64,000 nucleotides of DNA, taken from assembly GCA_900757145.1 (NCBI GenBank), contig CAAEMT010000031.1:1-64000 (forward strand), read 5' to 3'. Source of the DNA: Lachnospiraceae bacterium. Its GTDB lineage: Bacteria > Bacillota > Clostridia > Lachnospirales > Lachnospiraceae. Both the position numbers and the translations under genes were made by a program. Of this stretch, positions 43,273-51,009 are shown piece after piece; positions within the stretch are counted from its first letter, which is position 1, and the number at the start of each line of letters is the position of its first letter. Under the pieces are notes generated by a model, which searched no databases, had not been told where the DNA came from, and saw only the letters and a program-made list of their open reading frames with translations.

Positions 43273-43857
43273 TTAAGTATAAGTCTTAATGATTTCTTCG
43301 GCAATGGATCGTCTGGCAATACAACGATCCATTGCCTGTTTTTCTATGTAACGGTGCGCCTCCGGTTCACTCATGGAGAGCTCACTGATCAAAATCCATT
43401 TTGCTTTATTGATTAGGCGTATTTCCGCCATCTTCTCTTCGATGGACAGGGATTTTTTCTCAAACTGTCTTAAACGCTCTCTGGAGCTTTCCATCCAGGT
43501 AAGCGCCTGAAGCATGAGCGATTTTGGCACAGGCTTTGGCAGTGTGAATACGCCGTAAGGGACGACCATCTCATGAACAGCGGCGTGAATATCATTCTTT
43601 GCCAAAAGAAGGACAGAAGTCTGCCTGGAGGTACAGATATCGATTGCAAAACGAGTACCGATATCATCAGGCAGCGGGGCATTAATGATTACGAAATCAA
43701 ACGTTTTTTCTGTGAGTATACGTCTGGCGGCACTGATGCTTGCGGCAGTTTGCACCGGAAAGTATCGTATTTCGGGCAGCAGGTCAGTAAACGAAGAGGT
43801 GAATCTATCGGCAGCAGATACGAGGAGTATACTGTAAACACGTTCTTTTAAACTCAT
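43273..43857 (-). CDS. ANTAR-domain antiterminator with degenerate receiver
   Basis: A 194-residue protein: an N-terminal receiver-like domain (1-120) and a C-terminal ANTAR RNA-binding domain (about 125-190, IRLINKAKWILISELSMSEPEAHRYIEKQAMD). The receiver lacks its active site: the acceptor Asp is Asn59 (IINAPLP) and the acidic pair is Ser14-Ala15, though the conserved Lys (LPKPV) remains. It therefore probably does not work by Asp phosphorylation. It is the last gene of the minus-strand nitrogen operon, like nitR next to glnA in Clostridium, and probably acts on the hexaloop leaders at 48579-48735. Confidence 0.9.
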   Translation of the reverse strand: MSLKERVYSILLVSAADRFTSSFTDLLPEIRYFPVQTAASISAARRILTEKTFDFVIINAPLPDDIGTRFAIDICTSRQTSVLLLAKNDIHAAVHEMVVPYGVFTLPKPVPKSLMLQALTWMESSRERLRQFEKKSLSIEEKMAEIRLINKAKWILISELSMSEPEAHRYIEKQAMDRCIARRSIAEEIIKTYT

Positions 43858-43879
43858 TTTGTCCCTTCCTCCGGTAGCA

Positions 43880-45091
43880 TTATTGGTTGCAGTAGATCTC
43901 TAAAATGGCATTTGGGATATATTTCTTAATAAAATCGCTGTCTGCGGCAATGGCACAGGCGGACCTGAAATCTTTCGGAAGCTGTTTGAAATTTGAAAGA
44001 GTGGTCTTATCCGCTTTATAAAGATTGATGTCGGCAGGCGCAGGCAGCTGTGTTTTATTCTGGATTCCTTCAAGTGCTGCGTAGATCATCAGGGCAAAAG
44101 CCAGATAGGGATTTGCTGTCGGATCAGGTGAACGCAGCTCCATACGCCGATATTCCCCGACGGCAAAAGGTACTCTGACAAGCTGTGAACGATTTTCGCT
44201 GGACCAGGAAATATAGCCCGGAGCTTTTTTCTGCCCAAAACGCTTGTAGGAGCCTTCTGTCGGATTGAGGAAAACTGTCATATCAGAAATCTTATCCAGA
44301 ATACCTGCGATTAAGTAATCCATATGATCGACCGGTTCATGGGATTTGACTGACATATTGATATGAAATCCGTTTCCGGGTTCATTTTCCAGAGGTTTTG
44401 GACGAAAATCAGCAAAAATACCGTTTTGCCGGGCGATTGTTTTTACTACCGTCTGAAAAGTCATCGCATTGTCCGCAGCGGTCAGAGGATCAGAGTAGCG
44501 AAAATCAATCTCATTTTGTCCGGGACCTTCTTCATGATGGGAACTCTCCGGCTGGATCCCCATTTGTTCGAGTGTCAGGCATACCTCCCGGCGGATATTT
44601 TCCCCTCTGTCTTCCGGAGCTATGTCCATGTAGGAGGCGTTATCATAAGGCTTCTTTGTTGGGCAGCCATTATCATCCAGATGAAACAGATAAAATTCCT
44701 GCTCTGCGCCAAAGAAAAAGAAGTGTCCGGACTGCTCTGCCTTGCAGACTGCCCTCTTTAAGATGGAGCGTGTATCGCACTCGAATATTTTTCCGTTCGG
44801 ATAAGTGATATTGCAGAACATTCTTACTACGCTGCCGTGTTCTGGCCTCCATGGAAGAGGCATGAGCGTGTCTGCCTCCGGATGGAGAAAGAGATCGGAG
44901 TGGTTCTCATCGCCAAAGCCGGTGATCGCTGATGCATCAATGGCAATTCCATATGTAAAAGCCCGAGGCAGTTCTGGCGGCATGATGGATATATTTTTCT
45001 GCTTTCCAAATACATCGCAAAAGGCGAGACGGATGAATTTTACGTCTTCCTCCTGTACATACTGTATGACCTCTTCTTTGGAATACTTCAT
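43880..45091 (-). CDS. glnA: Glutamine synthetase, type I family
   Basis: ATP-dependent synthesis of glutamine from glutamate and ammonia. At 403 residues it is shorter than typical GSI (about 440-470). Seen in order: beta-grasp N-terminus (FIRLAFCDVFGKQKNISI), AEQEFYLF (metal Glu), GPGQNEIDFR, NGFHINMS (His for ATP/metal) and the RVPFA / RMELRSPDPTANPYLA region. Lies 22 bp after gltB3 and 22 bp before the ANTAR gene. Confidence 0.92.
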   Translation of the reverse strand: MKYSKEEVIQYVQEEDVKFIRLAFCDVFGKQKNISIMPPELPRAFTYGIAIDASAITGFGDENHSDLFLHPEADTLMPLPWRPEHGSVVRMFCNITYPNGKIFECDTRSILKRAVCKAEQSGHFFFFGAEQEFYLFHLDDNGCPTKKPYDNASYMDIAPEDRGENIRREVCLTLEQMGIQPESSHHEEGPGQNEIDFRYSDPLTAADNAMTFQTVVKTIARQNGIFADFRPKPLENEPGNGFHINMSVKSHEPVDHMDYLIAGILDKISDMTVFLNPTEGSYKRFGQKKAPGYISWSSENRSQLVRVPFAVGEYRRMELRSPDPTANPYLAFALMIYAALEGIQNKTQLPAPADINLYKADKTTLSNFKQLPKDFRSACAIAADSDFIKKYIPNAILEIYCNQ

Positions 45092-45113
45092 TCGCTTACC
45101 TACTTTCTGATTA

Positions 45114-45836
45114 TTAGTTTGTTACATACATTTGTTTGTATGGATTTTTGCTGTTCGGAGTAATTACTGTAAAAGGAGCGGATATTATTTCATCCAGAGA
45201 ATATCCGAAGTCAGCGCAGTATTCAGATAAATATCCGTGAATTTCCGACAGTTCCTCCGGATCCGCACATCGCGATGTGACTTGTTCGGGAAAACGGATA
45301 TCTGTACATGTTCCGCGCAGGAATATTTTTCCGCCGTGCATTCCCGTGCAGGGGAAATTGCCTACGATGCGTTTGCCGTTATTATGCAGTCCGAGGATGA
45401 TAATGATGCCGCCTGCCTGATATTCTCCCAAAAAACTTCCGGCACATCCTCCGATGATCATCACAGGGATTTTTTCTTTGTAGGCTTTCATATGGATTCC
45501 GGCGCGGTATCCGGCATTTCCCTGTACGTATATTTTTCCGCCGCGCATGGCGTATCCGGCAGCATCCCCGACATTCCCGTGGATCAGGATCTTTCCTTCA
45601 TTCATAGTATCGCCTACGGCATCCTGAGCGTTAGCGTTTACGGTGATCTGCGCGCTGTTTAAATATGCGCCCAGAGCATTTCCCGGCGTTCCGTTGATCG
45701 TAAGATGGATATCAGACATGCCGGCAGCGATAAACCTCTGCCCGCAGCAGCCTTTTAGGATACATTCTCTGTCTGCTTTTCGGATTGCCTCATTTACAGC
45801 TCTGTGATCCAGGTTTTCTGTATCGATGATTTTCAT
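45114..45836 (-). CDS. Glutamate synthase GXGXG domain protein (GltB3 type)
   Basis: A 240-residue right-handed beta-helix protein with repeated glycine turns (GNALGAYLN, NAQDAVGDTMNEG, GNVGDAAGYAMRGG, GNAGYRAGIHM, GGCAGSFLGEYQAGG). This corresponds to the C-terminal GXGXG domain of the large glutamate synthase subunit, which holds the FMN-domain and amidotransferase domain together. In archaea and some Clostridia it is a separate gene, as here. Confidence 0.92.
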   Translation of the reverse strand: MKIIDTENLDHRAVNEAIRKADRECILKGCCGQRFIAAGMSDIHLTINGTPGNALGAYLNSAQITVNANAQDAVGDTMNEGKILIHGNVGDAAGYAMRGGKIYVQGNAGYRAGIHMKAYKEKIPVMIIGGCAGSFLGEYQAGGIIIILGLHNNGKRIVGNFPCTGMHGGKIFLRGTCTDIRFPEQVTSRCADPEELSEIHGYLSEYCADFGYSLDEIISAPFTVITPNSKNPYKQMYVTN

Positions 45837-45903
45837 ATTGTATCACATCTCCTTGAAATTGTTTACATCTTTTTATAAAAGAACAGAGACAGATTCGTAA
45901 CCT

Positions 45904-47409
45904 CTATTCTCCGGCATGTGAAATGCCGAGTATTTCCAGTTCCTTCTCTGTAAGACCGATTCCTCTTAACATCAGCCGATTGCCTCGCAGAGCTTCGATG
46001 GAATTGATACCCATGCCGCCCATCATTTCCTTTATCTCATGCCGCCATGCGGTCATCAGGTTTATAAGACGCCGGCTGCCTGTTTCAGGATTCAGCCTTT
46101 TTACGAGCTCCGGCTGCTGTGTCGCTATGCCCCAATTGCATTTTCCGCTTTGACAAGTACGGCAGAGATGGCAGCCAAGAGCAAGCAGGGCGGCGGTAGC
46201 CACGTAACAGGCATCTGCACCGAGCGCGACGGCCTTTACGACATCGGAGGCGCTTCGGATACTTCCGCCGACGATAAGGGAGACGTTATTGCGGATGCCT
46301 TCTTCGCGCAGCCGCTGATCTACTGCGGCAAGAGCAAGTTCGATCGGAATTCCGACATTGTCGCGGATTCTGGCAGGTGCGGCGCCTGTACCGCCGCGGA
46401 AACCATCGATTGCAATAATATCAGCTCCGCTCCGTGCGATACCGCTTGCGATTGCAGCAATATTATGGACGGCTGCGACCTTGACGATGACGGGCTTCTT
46501 ATATTCGGTGGCTTCCTTCAGCGAGAAAACGAGCTGGCGTAAATCTTCAATAGAATAAATGTCGTGATGCGGAGCCGGAGAAATGGCGTCAGAGCCCTCC
46601 GGGATCATTCTGGTGCGCGATACGTCTCCTACGATCTTAGCTCCCGGAAGATGCCCTCCGATTCCAGGCTTTGCGCCCTGCCCCATTTTTATCTCAATTG
46701 CCGCACCTGCGTTCAGATAATCTTCGTGGACGCCAAAACGGCCGGAGGCTACCTGAACGATGGTGTTTTTGCTGTAGCAGTAGAAATCCTCATGCAGACC
46801 GCCTTCGCCGGTATTGTAAAAGATACCAAGCTCTGAAGCAGCCTGAGCCAGAGCTTTATGAGCGTTGTAGCTGATAGAGCCGTAGCTCATGGCAGAAAAC
46901 ATGACAGGCATGGAAAGCTCCAGCTGCGGCGGGAGACTGCATTCTAAGGCTCCATTGTCTGAACGTTTTACTTTTTGAGGTTTTTTTCCGAGAAAAACCC
47001 TTGTTTCCATTGGCTCACGCAGGGGGTCGATGGAAGGGTTTGTCACCTGTGAGGCATTGAGGAGGATCTTATCCCAATAAACGGGGAGTGGATTCGGATT
47101 TCCCATAGAAGACAGGAGTACACCGCCGCTGTTTGCCTGTTTATATATTTCTTTGATCGTATTATCCGTCCAGTTCGCGTTTTGGCGAAGGACACAATCG
47201 CTTTTTACGATTTTTAATGCTCTGGCCGGGCAGAAGGAGACACAGCGCTGACAGTTTACACACTTTGATTCATCGTATGTCATGATGTGATATTTTTCAT
47301 CGTAGCTGTGGACTTCGTTGGCACATTGCTGTATGCAGATACGGCAGGAGACACACCTGTCATCGTTTCTGATCACTTCAAATTCAGGATAAATAAATTC
47401 AATTCCCAT
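45904..47409 (-). CDS. Glutamate synthase FMN-domain subunit with ferredoxin (GltB2 type)
   Basis: A 501-residue subunit. The N-terminus carries two [4Fe-4S] motifs (CVSCRICIQQC and CVNCQRCVSFC, about 17-55). It is followed by the FMN barrel of glutamate synthase (MSYGSISYNAHKALAQAA, PGIGGHLPG, GFRGGTGAAP) and the Cys cluster LGCHLCRTCQSGKCNWGI. It reduces 2-iminoglutarate, made from 2-oxoglutarate and ammonia, to glutamate. It overlaps gltB1 by one base. No GltD-type NADPH subunit gene is near, so electrons may come from ferredoxin. Confidence 0.94.
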   Translation of the reverse strand: MGIEFIYPEFEVIRNDDRCVSCRICIQQCANEVHSYDEKYHIMTYDESKCVNCQRCVSFCPARALKIVKSDCVLRQNANWTDNTIKEIYKQANSGGVLLSSMGNPNPLPVYWDKILLNASQVTNPSIDPLREPMETRVFLGKKPQKVKRSDNGALECSLPPQLELSMPVMFSAMSYGSISYNAHKALAQAASELGIFYNTGEGGLHEDFYCYSKNTIVQVASGRFGVHEDYLNAGAAIEIKMGQGAKPGIGGHLPGAKIVGDVSRTRMIPEGSDAISPAPHHDIYSIEDLRQLVFSLKEATEYKKPVIVKVAAVHNIAAIASGIARSGADIIAIDGFRGGTGAAPARIRDNVGIPIELALAAVDQRLREEGIRNNVSLIVGGSIRSASDVVKAVALGADACYVATAALLALGCHLCRTCQSGKCNWGIATQQPELVKRLNPETGSRRLINLMTAWRHEIKEMMGGMGINSIEALRGNRLMLRGIGLTEKELEILGISHAGE

Positions 47410-48503
47410 TAAAACATTCCCTCCTTCACTCTTATAATGACCGGCTCGCCTCCGGCAGGCGCCCAGATATTTTCCGCGTCGGGCTCCATAGTACGGATAG
47501 CGGCTTCCTCACTGGAGATAAAGACAAGATCGTCCTTTTCTCCGACTACCATGGAACGAAGCTTCAGACGGTCATTCAAAGCCATCAGTCCTCCGGAAAA
47601 TCCGAAAACAATAGAGAACGGTCCTGTCACGAGAAGGCTGGAGAAGAGCGTTCGAAGATACGTATGTTTTTTCTGATCTTCCAGATCGGTTTTCGCATCA
47701 ATGGTGCTCCAAAACGGCGCGGAAATAACGCTCGCAGTCTCCGAAAGAGTAAGTCCCTGAACACGGAGCAGATAATCCATGATATAGGTAATGACTTCGG
47801 TATCCGTCTGGAGCGTGCATTTATAGCCGAACATTTCAATAAACCGGCGGTTCGCGTCATAGGAAGAGATATCGCCGTTATGCACGACAGAATAGTCAAG
47901 CAGCGTAAAAGGATGGGCGCCGCCCCACCAGCCCGGCGTGTTGGTAGGATACCGTCCGTGAGCGGTCCATGAGTAGCCCTCATATTCTTCCAGTTTATAA
48001 AAGACGCCGACGTCTTCCGGATATCCGACGGCTTTGAAGGCGCCCATGTTTTTGCCGCTGGAGAAAACGTAGGCGCCGGGCATGTCTGAATTGATCTTCA
48101 TAACAGTTCTGGCAACAAACTCTTTTTCATCGAGCTGCAAAGCTGCCAGAACAGATCTTAACGGGGCAGCGAAATAGCGCCATATAATTGGCTCATCCGT
48201 GATTGCGGGAATCTTGCGCGTCGGAATCAGTTCGGACTGGACGATCTCAAACCGTTCCTTTAAGAAAGCTTCGCAGTTCTTTCTGGTATCGCGGCTGTCA
48301 AAGAATATATGAAACGCATAAAAATCCCTGTATGCCGGATAAATGCCATAACCTGCAAAGCCGCCGCCAAGTCCGTTGGATCTGTCGTGCATGGGTTTCA
48401 TGGAATTTATGATCCTTTCACCGGACATTTTATTTCCTTCTTTAGAAATGACGGCAGAAATCGCACATCCAGAAGGAATTCGCACCTGACCTTCAATTTT
48501 CAT
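47409..48503 (-). CDS. Glutamate synthase glutaminase domain protein (GltB1 type)
   Basis: A 364-residue class II glutamine amidotransferase that releases ammonia from glutamine for GltB2. The start at 48503 is chosen because AAGGAAGGT precedes it and the product begins MKIEGQVRIPSGCAIS; the upstream start at 48596 lies inside the terminator of the leader. Cys13 is the expected nucleophile, so about 12 residues must be removed to expose it. The WTAHGRYPTNTPGWWGGAHPF and VVHNGDISS blocks are typical glutaminase motifs. First gene of the minus-strand operon. Confidence 0.92.
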   Translation of the reverse strand: MKIEGQVRIPSGCAISAVISKEGNKMSGERIINSMKPMHDRSNGLGGGFAGYGIYPAYRDFYAFHIFFDSRDTRKNCEAFLKERFEIVQSELIPTRKIPAITDEPIIWRYFAAPLRSVLAALQLDEKEFVARTVMKINSDMPGAYVFSSGKNMGAFKAVGYPEDVGVFYKLEEYEGYSWTAHGRYPTNTPGWWGGAHPFTLLDYSVVHNGDISSYDANRRFIEMFGYKCTLQTDTEVITYIMDYLLRVQGLTLSETASVISAPFWSTIDAKTDLEDQKKHTYLRTLFSSLLVTGPFSIVFGFSGGLMALNDRLKLRSMVVGEKDDLVFISSEEAAIRTMEPDAENIWAPAGGEPVIIRVKEGMF

Positions 48504-48538
48504 ACTGTTTGTACCTTCCTTTCGGCATAAATAAAAAA

Positions 48539-48592
48539 GCAAAGGCGTCCGCTTCAGAGGCAGAAAATCTGCATGAAAATGAACGCCTTTGC
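48539..48592 (-). terminator. Leader terminator of the glutamate synthase operon
   Basis: On the minus strand GCAAAGGCGT (48583-48592) pairs with ACGCCTTTGC (48539-48548) and is followed by TTTTTT (48533-48538). It lies between the promoter and the gltB1 start, so it must be overcome for expression. An inner GCAGA/TCTGC hairpin sits in its loop. Confidence 0.88.
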
Positions 48593-48596
48593 TCAT
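48579..48596 (-). promoter_or_regulatory. ANTAR-type hexaloop hairpin, glutamate synthase leader
   Basis: On the minus strand ATGAGC and GTTCAT form a 6-bp stem closing the hexaloop AAAGGC, with A at loop position 1 and G at position 4 as described for ANTAR targets. It uses the same bases as the 5' arm of the terminator, so the two structures exclude each other. Confidence 0.7.
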
Positions 48597-48604
48597 ATTT
48601 AATA

Positions 48605-48633
48605 CTTATACAGCGGAGGGCAGTTTTTGTCAA
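48605..48633 (-). promoter_or_regulatory. Promoter of the glutamate synthase operon
   Basis: On the minus strand TTGACA (48628-48633) and TATAAG (48605-48610) with a 17-base spacer. The transcript would begin just before the hexaloop hairpin. Confidence 0.85.
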
Positions 48634-48679
48634 GGGATGAGTAAAACAATCTGTCCGTTTTTTTACGGGAAATTTTTTC

Positions 48680-48708
48680 TTGACAAATGTTTCCTTCGGG
48701 TGTATCAT
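48680..48708 (+). promoter_or_regulatory. Promoter of the glnN-amidotransferase operon
   Basis: TTGACA (48680-48685) and TATCAT (48703-48708) with a 17-base spacer, divergent from the glutamate synthase promoter 46 bases away. The transcript would begin near 48715. Confidence 0.85.
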
Positions 48709-48717
48709 CCAACACGT

Positions 48718-48735
48718 AAAGGCAAAGGCGTCTTT
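48718..48735 (+). promoter_or_regulatory. ANTAR-type hexaloop hairpin, glnN leader
   Basis: AAAGGC and GTCTTT form a 6-bp stem (one G-U) closing the hexaloop AAAGGC, the same loop as in the divergent leader. The 3' half is shared with the 5' arm of the following terminator, so only one of the two can form. Confidence 0.7.
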
Positions 48736-48764
48736 GAGAAGAAGTTCTCAGAGACGCTTTTTTT
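48728..48764 (+). terminator. Leader terminator of the glnN operon
   Basis: A 13-bp stem (GCGTCTTTGAGAA with TTCTCAGAGACGC, one G-U pair), GAAG loop, then seven T. It lies about 115 bases before glnN and would stop transcription unless antiterminated. Bases 48765-48880 behind it hold no further feature I can support besides the glnN ribosome binding site. Confidence 0.9.
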
Positions 48765-48880
48765 CGTTTATTGCGAAAAACAGATACCATTTGAACCAAA
48801 AGGCATGGACGTCTTTTATGTGCGGGAAACAGTATCAGGAAGGATTTTCCGGCCTTTTCAAGTGCAGGAGGAGTGACAGG

Positions 48881-50977
48881 ATGAAAAATGTACCGGATTA
48901 TTTTGGATGTAACGTATTTGACGACAGAGTGATGAAAGCGAATCTGTCAGCGAAAGTATATGAGTCGCTGAGAAAGACGATCGATGAAGGTGCAAAGCTC
49001 GATATCAGTGTAGCGAATGCGGTTGCGGACGCTATGAAAGACTGGGCAGTCAAAAACGGCGCTACTCATTATACACACTGGTTTCAGCCGCTTACCGGCG
49101 TAACGGCAGAGAAGCACGACAGCTTTATTTCACCGTCTCCGGACGGAGGCGTGATCATGGAGTTCTCCGGAAAAGAGCTGATCAAGGGAGAACCGGATGC
49201 ATCCTCTTTTCCGTCCGGCGGTCTTCGCGCGACCTTCGAGGCAAGGGGATATACGGCATGGGATCCTACCTCTTATGCATTTATTAAAGGAAAGACATTA
49301 TGTATTCCTACCGCGTTTTGTTCTTACGGCGGCGAGGCGCTGGATAAGAAAACGCCTCTGCTCCGTTCCATGGAGGCGCTGAACAGGCAGGCGCTTCGCG
49401 TTCTTCGTCTCTTTGGCAATGATGATGTGAAGTGTGTGCGCACTTTGGTAGGACCGGAACAGGAATATTTTCTCATTACGAAGGAAATGTATGAACAGAG
49501 AAAGGATCTCCGGTTCACGGGACGTACTCTTTTCGGTGCAAAACCGCCGAAGGGACAGGAAATGGACGATCATTACTTTGGAGTGATCAAGCCAAGAGTC
49601 GCAGCCTACATGGAAGAATTAAACGAGGAGCTTTGGAAGCTGGGGATTCTGGCAAAGACGGAGCACAATGAAGTTGCGCCGGCACAGCATGAGCTCGCGC
49701 CGGTTTATACGACGACAAATATTGCGACAGACCATAATCAGCTGACGATGGAGATCATGCAGAAGGTAGCGGCAAGGAACGGGCTGGTATGTCTCATCCA
49801 TGAAAAACCGTTTGCCGGAGTAAACGGAAGCGGCAAGCATAACAACTGGTCGCTGGCAACCGATAAAGGAGTGAACCTGCTGTCTCCGGGAGAAACGCCG
49901 TATGAGAACGCTCAGTTTTTATTATTCCTGTGCGCAGTGATCAAAGCCGTGGATGACTATCAGGATCTGCTCCGGCTCTCTGTCGCAACCGCAGGAAACG
50001 ATCACAGACTCGGCGCGAATGAAGCTCCGCCGGCTGTGGTTTCGATCTTTCTCGGCGATGAACTGAGCGCGGTACTGGAAGCGATCGAAACAGACACTCC
50101 GTATGCGGGGGCGAAGAAGGCGCAGATGAAGCTTGGCGTGGATGTGCTTCCGAAATTCAACCGCGATACGACAGACCGCAACCGGACTTCACCATTTGCA
50201 TTTACCGGAAATAAATTTGAGTTTCGTATGCTTGGTTCATCCAACAGTATTGCATGTGCCAACATTATGCTGAACAGTGCGGTGGCGGAGAGTCTTAAAA
50301 TCTATGCAGACAGACTGGAGGCCGCGGAAAATTTCGAAGACGCACTGCATGAAATGATTCGAAAGACGATCAAAGACCACAAGCATATCATTTTCAACGG
50401 AAATGGGTATGATGATGCATGGATTCAGGAGGCAACAAAGCAGAGAGGACTTCTTAATTACCGCACAACGCCGGACTGTATGCCGCATCTGTTGGATAAG
50501 AAGAATGTTCGGATGCTGACATCGCATCATGTATTTTCAGAGGCTGAGTTGAAATCAAGATGCGAGATCATGCTGGATAATTACTGCAAGACAGTATTGA
50601 TTGAAGCAAACACAATGATCGATATGGCAAAAACAGAGATAGCACCGGCAGTGAGCGCATATGTGCTGGAACTGGCGAACACTGCGGCGGCAAAAAAAGC
50701 GTTTGACGATTCTCTCTCGTGCAGTTATGAAGCCTGCCTGCTGAAAAAGCTGGTAAGAATCGAAGATCAGATCGCCCTGCGGGCAGAGGAGCTAAAGGAA
50801 GCGGTGATGAAGCTGCAGGACGCCGGAGATGTTGAAACGCAGGCGTATAAGATCAGAGATTCGATTTTGAGCAAAATGGGCGGGCTTCGCGTTGTCTGCG
50901 ATGAAGCGGAGACAATGACGGCGAAAAAATACTGGCCGTTTCCGACTTACGGCGATCTGCTGTTCGGAGTAAAATAG
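48881..50977 (+). CDS. glnN: Glutamine synthetase type III (GlnN)
   Basis: A 698-residue GSIII, the large form found in Bacteroidetes, Clostridia and cyanobacteria. Key stretches: NGATHYTHWFQPLTG, FSGKELIKGEPDASSFPSGG, VGPEQEYFL, KTEHNEVAPAQHELAP, SGKHNNWS and ANEAPPAVVSIFLG. ATG 48881 is preceded by AGGAGG at nine bases; an upstream start at 48680 would lie inside the promoter. It is unrelated in length to the GSI gene of the divergent operon, so the locus holds two glutamine synthetase types. Confidence 0.96.
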   Translation: MKNVPDYFGCNVFDDRVMKANLSAKVYESLRKTIDEGAKLDISVANAVADAMKDWAVKNGATHYTHWFQPLTGVTAEKHDSFISPSPDGGVIMEFSGKELIKGEPDASSFPSGGLRATFEARGYTAWDPTSYAFIKGKTLCIPTAFCSYGGEALDKKTPLLRSMEALNRQALRVLRLFGNDDVKCVRTLVGPEQEYFLITKEMYEQRKDLRFTGRTLFGAKPPKGQEMDDHYFGVIKPRVAAYMEELNEELWKLGILAKTEHNEVAPAQHELAPVYTTTNIATDHNQLTMEIMQKVAARNGLVCLIHEKPFAGVNGSGKHNNWSLATDKGVNLLSPGETPYENAQFLLFLCAVIKAVDDYQDLLRLSVATAGNDHRLGANEAPPAVVSIFLGDELSAVLEAIETDTPYAGAKKAQMKLGVDVLPKFNRDTTDRNRTSPFAFTGNKFEFRMLGSSNSIACANIMLNSAVAESLKIYADRLEAAENFEDALHEMIRKTIKDHKHIIFNGNGYDDAWIQEATKQRGLLNYRTTPDCMPHLLDKKNVRMLTSHHVFSEAELKSRCEIMLDNYCKTVLIEANTMIDMAKTEIAPAVSAYVLELANTAAAKKAFDDSLSCSYEACLLKKLVRIEDQIALRAEELKEAVMKLQDAGDVETQAYKIRDSILSKMGGLRVVCDEAETMTAKKYWPFPTYGDLLFGVK

Positions 50978-51009
50978 CTTGCCACATAAAGTTACGGAGG
51001 TACTTTCCT

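Noticed and set aside
48504..48596. Longer N-terminus for the glutaminase-type GltB1 protein (start at 48596)
   Set aside because: The extra 31 codons would be the terminator hairpin and have no ribosome binding site; the start at 48503 has AAGGAAGGT and matches the family.
48805..48876. A 23-codon open frame (starting MDVFYVRE) in the glnN leader whose stop overlaps the glnN ribosome binding site
   Set aside because: It has no good ribosome binding site of its own and no run of regulatory codons. A leader peptide is possible but not supported.
48680..48880. Longer N-terminus for GlnN
   Set aside because: It would begin inside the promoter -35 and run through the terminator; ATG 48881 has a proper AGGAGG site.
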